Shown here in pieces: positions 21,890 to 33,962 of a stretch of 64,000 bases of DNA. Location: contig CALNHX010000275.1 of assembly GCA_940337035.1 (NCBI GenBank), forward strand, positions 62,001 through 126,000, read 5' to 3'. A model generated the notes under the pieces. That model searched no databases and had not been told where the DNA came from. It saw only the letters and a list, made by a program, of their open reading frames with translations. Within the stretch, counting starts at the first letter, position 1, and every line of letters begins with the position of its first letter. A program made the position numbers and the translations under genes. The stretch comes from Agriotes lineatus. Taxonomy: Eukaryota; Arthropoda; Insecta; Coleoptera; Elateridae.

Positions 21890-22575
21890 GTATGTGTAAT
21901 ATGTAACCCTTTTCGAAAAATAACTATAGCAGCAAACTTAGAATCAAAGAGCTCAATTTCCAAAGCTTATTTTACAATTGTCACATTGTTCTTGAACAAT
22001 TCAGTCACGCTTTGTGATAATCAAATGGGTGCGAATAAGCATTTGTTGCGGATGAACAAATTGGTGGAGCAACATTTATCTCCCTGTACGCTAATTCAAT
22101 AACAATAAAGTTGAAAAATATGAAGTTACAATAGGTCTTTGTAAGAGATTTGGAATACCTAAACGGCAGACATTGAAAACAATAGTAATAATAAAATATA
22201 AGGCGTGCAAAACAGAAGAGGAAATGTTTCTGCAGTCGCACTGATGCCTCCGATTACAGCTAGATCTAGCACACAATAAATTTATTAAATTTTCGAGTAG
22301 AGCTATCTATACAGAGATCTAGTACCATTTGAAAGAATAATTGATGTGCAAAGTATTATTTTTGATGAACAACGCTTTTGTACATAGAATCTAGAATCTA
22401 GTCAGCGCATGCTGCGATGATAAACACTTGCTTGACAGTTGCAGATGAATAATGCAGATCAAATAGTGGAAACATACAGATTTATGTCTGCTATTGAACG
22501 TGCTAGGAAAATACCAACGTGAGAAGTACATTTACAATACAGTGAAAATATCCAAAATTGTAAGTACGCTAATTA
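21890..22575. other. no supported feature
   Basis: AT-rich non-coding sequence; nothing was recognised. Confidence 0.5.
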
Positions 22576-22576
22576 C

Positions 22577-23372
22577 ATGTGGGCAAAGTTAATCTAAAAT
22601 TTAACTTCCCCTACTCAAAAAGTTAACTTCATTAATCCTTAGAGCGTTCGTTTTTTGAAGTGTTAACGTAAGTTAACCGTTACAGTTAATTATCGAATTG
22701 GACTGAACTGGAATATATTATATATCCACTTACCTTAATGATTACCTAGTCAGTCAATTAGTCAAGGATTCTAAGTAGGGTATGCTGGGTAGAGAAGGTA
22801 AACCAACTCAAATCGAGCAGTCAATCTGACGTTTATTAAAGCCTTAATTCAATACTATTATTTATTATTAATATTTTATTGTACGTCAATAGTAATAGAA
22901 GTACAAATAAAACCGTAAAGTTAGATTATAAGAACAACAGAATCATAAATCACTGCACTGGACGCAAAACACATCACGATTAGGTATCCTTTTTTCTATA
23001 AAACTTTTTATTTAATACTGGAAGTATGCAGTATTTAACACAATACACAACACGTTTTAAAAATATACTGGAAACAAGCAAAACAGAAACAACTGCGTCG
23101 CTGGCTCACCGGTGCTGGTCATAGAGAATAGAAAATAGATAAGAATTGTTACTGTTAGTCCCGATTTACGCTTGCCGTGACCTCTGGAGCAAAGTGATCG
23201 AACTATATTAGTGGCGTCGCACATCACCCTACTGAGTAATGGACTTAAGTTAGCGGAAGTTAATAAGACCGTTAATAGTTTCTGAAATTAATTTAAGAAT
23301 TAATAAGTTAAAAAATACGATAACTTCGTTAATTAATGATTAAGAGATTAGCGTTTTTCTGCCCAGCTTTGA
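22577..23372. mobile_element. hAT-like non-autonomous element (candidate)
   Basis: The left end reads GTGGGCAAAGTTAATCT and the right end, inverted, reads GCTGGGCAGAAAAACGCTAATCT. GTTAA/TTAAC strings are dense just inside both ends (22585-22690 and 23230-23340). Ends with (C)TGGGCAA and GTTAAC-rich flanks are common among hAT MITEs. A convincing 8-bp duplication was not found, and the interior is non-coding. Confidence 0.45.
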
Positions 23373-23393
23373 TGCTAGTGCTATTTGATAAAC

Positions 23394-23579
23394 TAAAGTA
23401 TGATCAAAAATTACTTTTATCTAGTATGGCTATGGAATACCTCCTAATTTATGAATGCAACTACATTTACACTTAAATGTCAACTTGACATTTGATTTTT
23501 AAGCGAGTTATAGTTGCATTTATAAATTTGAACTATTCCATAGCCATACTAGATGAAAATAATTTTTGGTCATACTTTA
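23394..23579. mobile_element. long-hairpin MITE
   Basis: The left arm (23395-23465) and right arm (23508-23578) are inverted repeats sharing AAAGTATGATCAAAAATTA, TCTAGTATGGCTATGGAATA and ATGCAACTA, with few differences. The loop itself contains the palindrome AAATGTCAACTTGACATTT. Non-coding; the family is unknown. It lies directly beside the hAT-like candidate. Confidence 0.75.
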
Positions 23580-26020
23580 CTTTACCTACTTTGCATTAAA
23601 ATAATTAAAAACTGTGAATTTTCACATTTTATTAATGCGACAATATGCCAGTTGTCTGAAACAAAGTAGTCTGTTGAAACGTTTTTCTCATGATAATTAC
23701 AATACAAAAACAGTAACAAAATAACAATAATATTGTTCTCCAGACTAAGCTAAAGACAAGTATATTGAAGGCCATGTGCATGTACTCTCTGCAGATCCGT
23801 AAGGTGTTAGCGGTGGACACAAATATTAAATTTTACGCTGCATTAGAGAACAGTCATTGGTTAAAATGTGCCTAGGCAAAAAGCACTCTGGCTCTTATTT
23901 ATCGTTTTGTACTCGTATTACGGTTCCTCCTATATTTCGGAAAAGAAGTGCATTTTATTGTCTACGTCAGGACTAAAATTATTTCATTTTTTTATTTTAG
24001 CGTCGGGTAGTAATTATAAATAACAACACAATGTAAATTAAAAATAAATTTAAAAAAATTGGTTTGAAAATTTCTTAAATTTCATCCCTAGAGGAGATAA
24101 AAGTGAAAAGGACTAAGGGGTCTCAAAAACCGAAAACGTTAGAAACATAAAAATTTGCAGGTTTTACCCAATTACTACGTATTCGGAATTTACTCTCCAA
24201 ATTGTTAGGATGTGATAGATGTTTTTCTAAATATCGCCACAAAGCGGGTATTACTGTAGGCAGAAAGTTAAAATTCGGCACATCAGTTCCTTTAAGAAAT
24301 CTGAACAAACCGTTTTTAGCTTTTTGGAATTCACTTCCAAAAGGTAGATGCGTTTTTTGAAAGATTTGTTACAGGCTAAATTGGTATTCACGACATTTCG
24401 GCAAAATCAAAAAGACAAAACTTACCCTGCAACAGTAAGTTGGCCAGTTAATTCAGTAGGAGGAAGGGTTTGATTCGGTATAACGTAGATTAGGAAAAGA
24501 TGATGGTGTTAGTAATTGTAAACAAAGCAAAAGGAAAACTGGGGCCAAGGATTTTGTTAAAAAACTATTATCTTGGAAGTCCGAAATGGGAGGTAAGTTG
24601 CTTGGTTTTGGTGCCAGCTGCATATGACGCCCCAGCTCGAACACCCCGCGACCTACATTGTGATGATGTACTTGCAGGCCTTCGGCACACTTTACATAAC
24701 AGTATATAAAAGAAAAATACACATATATTGTTATAGTATTGACTTTACTACGTAAACCAATATTATAATAATATCTAATAGAGTGCAAAATTACTCCTTT
24801 TCATTCACTTCAAAATACTTTAAATAAAATATTTGCCCTAATGTAATTTATTTCTTTGACTAGCTCAGCTTATAACACACATCTTATCTTAGGTGGGTAC
24901 TTGCGTTAGAAAATTCTATTAAAATAATTGTACAAAATGTTTGGTTATTGACAAGTTATTTCCAAATTATTTTAAATCTTGCAACTGTCACTGTCAACTT
25001 ACTAATATGACACTTAGTTGAATTTATATTTCATTAACACAAATCAGTTCCAATATGTTGAAAAGAGTAAGTATTTTTCTAAGTAATTCATTATTCCACT
25101 GTTAATAATAATTAATGTTTATTAATTACATATACTGGTTATATTCCCCTTTTAAAATGGATCCACTTCTTCTGTAGAAAACAGCACAAGCTATTTTGTC
25201 ATATGTATTTGAATCTTCAACTAGGAACCCCACTTCAATTAGAACCTCAGTGTTACAATGAACCAAACACCTCCAAAGTGTCACGCTACAATTTCAGCCA
25301 CCCAGCTCTCCTAGATGGTAGATTCATTATTACATACAACTGTAAATTCAAGATGTAATCCTTTTTACAGCAACCAACATGGTATCCAATCCTTCTATTC
25401 CATTCCATAAACACCGATCCAAAATGACAAATTTATGACAGCAAGCCCAATGTCCTCTCCTCAATTGTGACCCGCAGAACTCGAACCAGCAATCTCCGTT
25501 CCAGGTTATAATTAATTCATTAATAAGTATATGACATCATACCCATTCAAATTATTTACAGGTATCTGCGTATTGACAGAAATCCATATCACAGCTTTTC
25601 CAGTCAACCCAGTTAGTACGGACTCATCTTACCAATTCGAATATCCATAGTTCTTCCTTTATTAACTAATTAGTCCCCTTCTTGTTAAAGTATGTCTAAT
25701 TTTAAATGATCAAGTATTTCATTTATTATTAATTAATTGTATCCTTTGTACCCTTACATATCACAGCATTAATAAACTTTGATTATAAAAGGGTTTATTT
25801 TATAACTTTTTCGTAATACAAAAGAATTATGTCTAGAATTTTTGGAATGTATTTATTAACGTGTAAACATATACCCTCCCTTTGACAACTGACAATTCAA
25901 GTGACGCAGCGCGCTGAATTCTGGGTAGAGCGATGTAATAATCACCGATATGCAGTCGTAAGACAAAATCTAGTTCAAAGCCATCTCGATAATGTTTCCT
26001 TTTTGAAAGCACGTTATTGT
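23580..26020. other. no supported gene
   Basis: About 2.4 kb of AT-rich sequence. A minus-strand B-box-like GGTTCGAGTTC near 25480 hints at a tRNA-like unit, without an A box. No ORF shows a domain. Confidence 0.45.
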
Positions 26021-26021
26021 A

Positions 26022-26704
26022 TTTTTACTTCCTTTTACGATAAAGGAAGTATTGGATTCACCCCAAAAATTCGAAATTGAGTTTTCAACAGATCTTCACG
26101 TTTTAGAGTCCCCTGAACCCAAAAAAAATACGTGTTTTTGCTCATTGGTCTGTCTGTCTGCCTGTCTGTCTGTTTATATGTGAACAGAATATCTCAGAAA
26201 CGAAAAGAGGCATGACGGTGAAACTTCATATATAAGTTTCTTGCACTATGTAGATGAGACAGCAAGCTTTTGAAGAAAATCGCATAACCAGAAGTAGGTG
26301 TTTACTCTTGTGAGTTTTCAGTTTTTTAGGATTTTTAAAAAACGGCTCTAACGATTTTTTCAAACTTTACATTTTGATTACATATTTATTGTTTATTAAT
26401 ATGAGGTAAGTGATTTTCCAGCTGAATACTTCTAAAATGGGTTTCTTTTGTTTTTTTTTAAATTTTCTTTTATTAACTCCTATTTTAAATGGAACACCCG
26501 GTATATTATTACATTTTTAAATTCAGCATAAAATTTTAGAGAAAATTTGTCTCTTCAACTAACGCTCTATTTTGTGCCGTTTTTGTAGAATTTGTAATTT
26601 TTGAAAATTTTTACAAATGCTTAAAAATTAAAAATCAAATTTTTGGCTAATTATAAGATCACTGTAAAAGGAAGTTGTGTGAGGGTATCACACCAGATTT
26701 TTTA
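26022..26704 (+). mobile_element. Helentron-type non-autonomous element, family A, copy A1
   Basis: Layout: T-run, then ACTTCCTTTTACGATAAAGGAAGT, a hairpin whose first half is the left inverted repeat; CAGATCTTCACGTTTTAGAG; a (GTCT)n tract near 26150; a core; the right inverted repeat GTAAAAGGAAGT (26664-26675); then a terminal hairpin GTGTGAGGGTATCACAC (26677-26693) and CAGATTTTTT. Inverted repeats set slightly inside the ends, a GTCY microsatellite and a 3' stem-loop are the recognised layout of DINE-1/mini-me elements moved by Helentrons. No protein is encoded. Copies A2 (34634) and A3 (41200) confirm that it is a repeat family. Confidence 0.75.
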
Positions 26705-27940
26705 AATAATTTTCAATTAGCATTTTCGAAAAAAGAAATTGGTCGAGTACTCACAAACTATACAGGGTGTGCCAGAAATACCGATATACCTTCAGATAAC
26801 CCTGTTGAACAAAGTAAGACTACTGTTCACAAATTTCTTAGTACCTAGTCCGATGTCATAACTACGGAAGGGAGATTTTGTATCAGTTATAACCCTTCTT
26901 TAAGTAGTTTAACCTATCAAATCAAGTAAAACTCTTCGGTACGAAAGACAAAACAAGATGAGAAGGTGCAAGCTCCTTATCGATACTTTGTCATAGTATT
27001 GGGATGCAGTGGTTTTTGCCATGCGCTCTCTGGGACGCCCTTTCCTTAAGTCGCAAGAGAAGCGGGAACTAAATTATTGCGAAACTTTTGCGGTAAAATC
27101 CAGTCAGCGATTTATCAATAACGACTGTTAGTGGAGAGTACGAATGGGGCAGAGAGCGCCGATAATATGGCATTTCAGATTTAAAGATAAAAAAGGATAA
27201 AAATAAACTTTTAACTTTGGTCCTGCTTACAAAATTTTAAAACCGAAATTGTATGTATCGGTAATTTATATAGTGCTCAAAATGACCCAAATGTTTAGAA
27301 AAGTAAGTACAGTACTTGGAAATGCTTTCTTGCATGTGGACCCATAGCTTTAATACGGCCTATTGAACACCTTCCTTGTGTATCTATGAAACGTGATTAT
27401 TTTAAAGATATGGCGAATGCTAATAAAATGTTATATCAAGAAGATCTTGGTTAAGACTCTTAAAGCATAATAAAAACTCCACAAAATGTTGTAAAAGTTA
27501 AAAAGTAAATAGGAACTAAAAGTATGCTAGAAGGTATACCTTTTAGAAAAAGATAAGAAGTTGTAACGGTTGTCAAAAGCAATGATAAGGATGTTGCAAC
27601 CCTGGCTAAAGTCCAATGTAGCACACTGGTACTTAGGCGCTTGGACGTGATAATGTGATTTGTCTGTGGTTCTACAAATGGAGACAATGGAGTCAAAAAA
27701 AGCGCCACGTGCCAGATCCAATCTTAGCTACCCCTAAGGTGCAAATTTAGGTTAGCTGCAGTTTAAAATTTGTATATTTAGTACAAAACTTACTGTGTAT
27801 TACCATAAAAAAGAGTTAGTCCAATTGTAGACAATAATATTGAATTTGAATTTCCCGATGAATTTCGTCGTCTTTTTGCTTAACTTCAGAAATGATTTTT
27901 GTCATACAAATATTCAAATTAAGGTCTTTAATTCCCAGTA
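26705..27940. other. no supported gene
   Basis: Begins with ACAGGGTGTGCCAGAAATACC (26763), wording common at the ends of insect repeats, but no partner end was found. A hydrophobic minus-strand ORF (27460-27708) has no known domain and is not called. Confidence 0.4.
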
Positions 27941-27946
27941 AATATA

Positions 27947-29717
27947 CTGCTCCACAAATGAACTGGACCATTTGCATATATTGGTTCAATTTTTAAAAAT
28001 ATTTCCCAAAAGAGAAGTCATGACATTTTTGGTAACTTTTCAGGATTGTGTCACTGTATAAAGCATTTCTTTTCATAATTTGGTTTAAAGAAAACTAAGT
28101 CCATTAATAAAATATTATCATTTTAAAATTTTGAATTTTATGTTGATAGCACATTGCATACAAAGTATGCCAAATCGTTGCCAAACATTTTTAAACGTTC
28201 CGAAGAGACTCAAAGAACTATTAATTAATATTTTTTTGTGCTTCCTCTTATTTTTGTAAAATATAGTTTTTTTATAATTTTATTATTTTTTAATTTTATT
28301 AATATGATTTTGTTAATTCTTCAGTTGATATTTGAGGATAGTGCAATTAAATATGCTTAATATGAGTATACTATAAAACATATATATACCGGGTGACAAT
28401 GAGACTAGGGCCATGCTTATATCGTCCTTATTTATGAATCGATTTGGATAAAATTTTATACCAAGATACTAGACATAATTTCTGATTGGTCGATAGACAT
28501 AGTCAAAGTGGCTGACTTCCTGTTTTACCGTAAATGATAGCAACTTTGATTTTGTAAATAGAACACCCTGTATATTTTATGTTTTTCTGAATGTACGAGT
28601 CAAATTACATATAACAGTCTTGCCAAATTTGCATTTTTTTAAACAAAAACATTATTTTTTCAATTTTTATTTTTTACCATAGAAGGCCTTGACTTGGAAA
28701 AATCTATTCTAATTGACTCTAGCAACTCTTAATAATAGCTATTTTAAAAATGAAGTCAATAACCAACCCTTAATAAAAGAACAAAATTTGCTAAACACGG
28801 TTTTTCGAAAAGAGTCACTTTTTTTTAAATGGAACCTACCAAGGGCCATCTTGCCATTAAACAGAAAATTTAATTACCAATCTAACGATATGCATCATGC
28901 ACTAGTTTATCTTTATCTGAAAATGAAAATTAATTAATCAATAATTTTTTTAAATATTTTTATGTAATAACTAATAATACCTAAGCCAATTTGGCAGCAC
29001 TGTTGTATATAATTTGAGTCGTAGATTCTGAAAAACATAAAACATATAGAGTGATCTGTTTAAAAAACCAAAGTTAGTGTCACCAACTTTGGTTTTTTAA
29101 ATACATTTAAAAAAATAATTAATCAATTAATTTTCAGTTTCAGATAAAGATAAAGTAGTGCGTGACGCATATCGTTAGATTGGTAATTCAATTTTCTGTT
29201 TAATGGCAAGATGGCCCTTGGTAGGTGTCATTTAAAAAAAGTGTTTTTCTTAAAAAACGTGTTTAGCAAACTTTGTTCTTTTATTGACTTCATTTATAAA
29301 ATACCTATTATTAAGAGTTGCTAGAGTCAATTAGAATAGATGTTTTCAAGTCGAGGCCTTCTATGGTAAAAAATAAAAATTAAAAAAATAATTTTTTTGT
29401 TTAAAAAAATTGAAATTTGGCAAGACTTATATGTAATTTGACTCGTAGATTCAAAAAAAAAAATATATACAGGGTATTCAATTTAAAAAATCAAAGTTGC
29501 TATAATTTCCGGTAAAACCGGGAGTCAGCCATTTTGACTATGTCTATCGACCAATCAGAAATTATGTCTAGTATCTTAGATTAAATTTTATCCAAATCGA
29601 TTCATAAATAAAGAAGATATAAGCATGGCCCTAGTCTCATTGTCACCCGGTATATATATTGTGACATAATGTAATAAATACAATTTTTATGGGTGGTCCA
29701 GTTCATTTGTGGAGCAG
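27947..29717. mobile_element. TA-flanked MITE (mariner-like ends) carrying an inner palindrome
   Basis: A 24-base terminal inverted repeat, beginning CTGCTCCACAAATGAACTGG, is perfect at 27947-27970 and 29694-29717. TA stands outside each end (27945-27946 and 29718-29719), as for Tc1/mariner-type insertions. The interior contains no transposase and is filled mainly by the element at 28389-29650. Confidence 0.8.
28389..29650. mobile_element. giant palindromic element with CCGGGTG ends
   Basis: The arms run from 28389 to about 28960 and from about 29098 to 29650. They are inverted copies over about 560 bases with scattered differences; for example CCGGGTGACAATGAGACTAG on the left and its inverse at the right end, and CAAGGGCCATCTTGCCATTA and its inverse inside. 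TA lies outside both ends. The spacer (about 135 bases) contains a smaller hairpin, AAAAAACCAAAGTT...AACTTTGGTTTTTT, and a degenerate direct copy of part of the right arm (29431-29520). The CCGGGTG ends and TA duplication match the MITE at 39411-39804. No ORF of interest. Confidence 0.82.
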
Positions 29718-29719
29718 TA

Positions 29720-30703
29720 TATTATTAAAATCCAGAAAGGAGAGTTTATTATATACTGGGCACATCGAAAGGTTCACAAAGTTTCAATCACTACGTTCAG
29801 GAATATTTAGAAGAAATATAAAATTCGTTCTCGTGTTTTTCTTATGCTGCCGGACTTTCCATTAATTCCAATACAATCATGTAATTTGAGAAGCTACGAA
29901 ATAATAATCAACGAAAATTTTTACAAAGTTTCCAACAGCGCAATTTTCACATTGTTTAGATTAAAATGTTTTTAAGCGCCTTCCTTGTTTCAGCGAAATT
30001 TTAATTTTCATGGAGCGAATTATGAATCTAGTTATACTTTCTCCTTTCACCTTTGATGTAAAAATGATCTAGCTATATTATGCAGGGCCCGGTAACGATG
30101 CGGAGGTATTTCACATAAAATTTGCTTATATACGAAGGCTTTGTACATTAATAAAATACTGTTATTTATACAAAGTAGCTCAAAGGACTGTGACTAAAAA
30201 ACTTTTTTGAAATAGAACGCTCTGAACGTTTAAAACGTTTAAAATTAAAGGCTTTTGAGATATTAGCGATTTCATACTAAACATTCAGGATTTCAAACGG
30301 CTGCAGTAGGTACCGGAAACATTTGAATGAAATACATCGTTACCAAAACATTATGTTCTTGGCGAGTTACCTTTGGAGTGTACACTAGTGGCTCTGGGTA
30401 TCAATGCTATACCGGGTGCTTAAAATTTCTAAATTTTATAATTTGAAATACATGAAAACCATTTCTGCCTCTACCGCTTTCAGATGCAAAGATGTGATTT
30501 ACATCAGTATTAACTCAATCTCACTATCGTGAACAATGTCGAACTAAGAAAATAAACAATACATTTTAAGCTATCAGAAAACAGTGTATGCATCGCACTG
30601 CAAAGTGATAAATTAAATACACAATATAATTTATTTTTCAACTTTGCTTCTATAATATCCAAAATAGTACTATTTATAGATCATTTCTTAGCTTTGATCG
30701 CCT
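29720..30703. other. no supported feature
   Basis: AT-rich non-coding sequence. An isolated ATACCGGGTGCTTAAAA string near 30409 resembles MITE ends seen elsewhere in the window, but no inverted partner was found. Confidence 0.45.
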
Positions 30704-30711
30704 AGTAAAAG

Positions 30712-31173
30712 TAGTGTTGCAAAGAGACGAGACAAGAAGAGGTTTGCCCCACTCTCGATCTTTAAAATTCTCGAACGTCGATTCTCGATCTCGAATTCGA
30801 GAATTTTGATTCTCAAATTTCAAATATGTGCTGTGCATACCGCTGCGGTTATTTTAGGATAACTCAAGTCCCCTAAGTCCTAATTTGCGGATTCTAAAAA
30901 TACTATTGTAAAACTGTCGAGAATTTAGGAATTTAGAAATTTAGGTAATCTCATGTCGAATATTCCAGATCGAAAAATCGAGAATCTCCTCTTGGTAGCA
31001 TCAGTACTAACTACATTTTTATGTGGGTTTTAAAAATAGCATTGAAAAGCTGTCGAAATCGAGAATTTGGTTAATCTCGTCTCGAATATTCAAGAATTTG
31101 ATTAATCTCTTCTCACATTTCGAGGCGAGGACGAGACGAGATCGAAAATTGTTTCGTCTGGGTGGCTTCACTA
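30712..31173. mobile_element. hAT-like MITE rich in CTCGATTCTCGA strings
   Basis: The ends TAGTGTTGCAAAGAGACGAG (left) and, inverted, TAGTGAAGCCACCCAGACGA (right) are related. The 8 bases outside are AGTAAAAG and AGTACAAT (6 of 8 alike), consistent with an aged 8-bp hAT duplication. The interior is full of repeated TCTCGA/TCGAGA/GAGAATTT strings (30760-31130), so it is partly self-complementary and locally GC-skewed. Non-coding. Confidence 0.55.
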
Positions 31174-31380
31174 AGTACAATTTACTTTCTTAAAGTTGGT
31201 AGCTTTGAAATATCATACTGTCAAACATGAGTTTGTTAACGGTATTTTCAGTATTTTTTCATACTTCAGGCGGGATACATGAAAAATCTGCTATATACCC
31301 ATAAAATTCTCTATAACTGCGATATTTTATTTGAAAGGAGCATAACAGGCACGAAATATAAAAACCTCCTATCATAAGTC

Positions 31381-31453
31381 ATTTATCGCACTCGTGTTTT
31401 AGAAGACACCCCGCTAGGCGGATCGTGTTCTAAACTTAGACTTGTGCAATAAA
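31381..31453. repeat. imperfect palindromic hairpin
   Basis: TTTATCGCACTCGTGTTTTAG on the left pairs imperfectly with the inverse of CTAAACTTAGACTTGTGCAATAAA at the right. The centre is GC-rich (CCCCGCTAGGCGG). Same general style as the hairpins at 1026, 36252 and 63722. Confidence 0.5.
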
Positions 31454-32389
31454 GCCTGCCTTATCGAACTATAAACTACCGAAAAAGAACGTCGCTATTA
31501 TCTTATTTTTGCTTGCGGATTCCGACAAAGGCAGTTAGGATACATTTTTCAGAAAAACGTTATCTAATTTTGTTCCTATTCATATTTGGAATGTGCAATA
31601 AATAATGTTAAAACAATTATGTGTAGAAATGTATTAAGGATTAAAATCAATCTACAATTACAAAAGAGAAATAGAGGGGATGCAATACGATTGCATATAT
31701 GAAATCATGGATTTTAAATACAATGTTATACAGTATAACATTCTAGTATTTATATTCAACGAAGAGAATACGGAGTTTGCTTTTTACTGAGTGTTCGTTT
31801 GTGGAAAACGAGTTTCTTCTTGAAATAATTTCCACAATGTTCCATACTCTTGAAGAGCCAAGAGAGTTACTTCAATTTTTTTTTTGGCCATTGGTACAAA
31901 ACCAACATTCTCACTGAAATTATTATTTCTGTAGATTCTTAATGGACTTCTTGCAGCATAACTTGCTTTGTGTCTACGGCGCATACAAACAAACGAAAAC
32001 ACATGACATAATAGATTCGCACTATGCGTATCACTGGAAGCGATCTGATTACTAATATTAGGTTTATTTCTAGTTGCATGGAGAGTTCTTTCTCAAAATG
32101 TCTCAAAACGTTTCTTGCCTATACCAAGCATCTACTGTATTACTATGTATCCAGGATTTCATAACATACTGACTACGTTGCAAAACCTTCTCCAACGGGT
32201 TAGCTCTGTATATTAAAGTATTTGTCTACCTACTCTTCATCGCCTGCACAAATTCATAGAATATTAGCTAATGTACATGTACTTTTTCGTACCTACTAAT
32301 TTTTAATAAGTTAGAAGATTACTCTGTGACAAGTTAAATATTTATGAATCAGGTATACCGACCGAAGTCGCTCCATTTTATTTACTTCC
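31454..32389. other. no supported feature
   Basis: AT-rich non-coding sequence; a 72-codon minus-strand ORF (31784-32002) has no recognisable domain. Confidence 0.5.
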
Positions 32390-33672
32390 CTCGTCTGAAA
32401 GACGAAGGAAGTATTGTAATCACGAAAAAATCACCTTCCCCGATTTATACAGATCTTCACGTTTCAGGGCCCTAGATGACGAAAAACAGGTTTTCTCAAT
32501 TCTGTCTATCTGTCTGTCTGTCTGTCTGTTGGCGGTATAACTCAAAAACTATTTGTTGGAGGAAGACGATATTTTGCATGCACATTATATATCTATATGA
32601 CATGAAGCCGAGAAGGTTTCAGACAAATATGTACAGGGCGAACACTATAAAAAAACTAAAATTTTGTTTATCTTTGTTTTAACTGAGAAATAGGTAAAAA
32701 GTAATATTTGTATATAGCGAAGGCTTTATCCTTAAAAAAATGGGACTGGACAGATACAGGATAAATGTTGTACGAGACAGAATAAGTGCGTTATATTGAT
32801 CTTTTGAAGCCGTGAGCTGCATAAATGCGCAAATCGTAAACATTCAAATATACGGGAAACGCATATTTACGAGGGTGTGCTTCGTATTACAATAAAGATT
32901 CAGGAACCATAAATTCGATCGAAGATATAGTTTTATTTTAAGAAATTTACACTATCTAGAATTACCTTGTGGATCTAAATGTAAAGGGCTCCATTGTTTT
33001 TGCGATTGCAAATTACTGAAAATTTAGAAATTTTATGAGTACATCTCACTTAGAAGCTTAGTTTTGAATATTTCCCAATAATTCTTCAACTAGTGGAAAG
33101 CTTTTCCTTTCTAGATTCAGATGAAATTAATCGCAAAATTGTTTTGAACAAATGCTACAGACAAACAAAGAGTACGAGGAATGAGCCGTATAAATTTCAG
33201 CATCGAGGTATTGTGAAAACTATTGCACTTAAAGGTATACTACCAGAGCATGAAATGTGTAAAAACATAAAGAAAATTTTTGTCAAAGAATTATATGCAT
33301 TAATTTGGTGTTGTAAAAAATATAATTTATTTTGTGCTGCGTGATTTGGTTGATACGAGTGTCGTACCTCGCTTCGGTAAGAAAGTTAAATCCATGCCCA
33401 GCGCGAAAAGGTTAAACCAGCTGCAACGCAATAATGTGAAAGGTGCTCGGTGGGCTTGCCAGATATTGTTAAACGTTTATATCGCTTACACAAACGCTGC
33501 GGTTCAAATCCTGCCATTAATGGTTTTTTCTTCGGAAATTAATGTAAATCGAATGCAAGTGTTTTCTTTTATTGTTTTCACATTTTTTGGAACTTGAAGG
33601 CATTTTTACAGCGTATTCCTTTGATTTTTAAATTATTTAGTGTCACAACGTCCACTTGCTAGGGAAGTTCTG
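32390..33672 (+). mobile_element. Helentron-type element with tRNA-like module, family B, copy B1
   Basis: The left end is ACTTCCCTCGTCTGAAAGACGAAGGAAGT (a hairpin, written here as stem ACTTCC.../...GGAAGT), then CAGATCTTCACGTTTCAGGG, a (GTCT)n tract (32505-32530) and TATAACTCAAAAACTATTTG. It extends to the right inverted repeat GGGAAGTTCTGAGTAAA near 33663-33680. A tRNA-like stretch with CGCTTACACAAACGCTGCGG and TTCAAATCCTGCC lies at 33485-33525, followed by a T run. This copy is longer than B2, so it may contain extra sequence near 32750-33330. Non-coding. Confidence 0.65.
33440..33535 (+). other. tRNA-like module inside family B copy B1
   Basis: B-box GGTTCAAATCC at 33510-33520 with an A-box-like GGTGGGCTTGCC about 60 bases earlier, ending in TGGTTTTTT. 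In the same relative place and orientation as the tRNA-like modules of copies B2, B3 and B4. Confidence 0.5.
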
Positions 33673-33813
33673 AGTAAAACACTACATATTTTCCTTGAAC
33701 TTCGGGTGTCATAGATAGTATGCAGACCAACATTTAATTGCATGTTTCACATTTCAAATCATGTATTGTTGAAAAAATCGCAACTAAAGATATTCAGTAA
33801 TAATAGAAGGGAG

Positions 33814-33962
33814 GTCAAAATATTGCCGACAATAATTTTTGCGATTCAGATACGAGTTTCTGTGGCGACGAAAACATCGATGAATGCCTGCACTAGTCGT
33901 TATTTTCTAAAGCAACAGAAACGAGACAATCTGAAGAGCAAAAATTGTCGGCCATATTTTAC
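33814..33962. mobile_element. short TIR element (MITE)
   Basis: About 54-base inverted arms: AAAATATTGCCGACAATAAT, GATTCAGATACGAG and TTTCTGT on the left, and the inverses of TCTGAAGAG, ACAGAAACGAGACAA and AAATTGTCGGCCATATTTT on the right, around a loop of about 35 bases. Non-coding. Confidence 0.65.

Noticed and set aside
27460..27708. Hydrophobic 82-codon minus-strand ORF
   Set aside because: No family recognised and no copy or splice evidence; hydrophobicity is common in AT-rich random ORFs.
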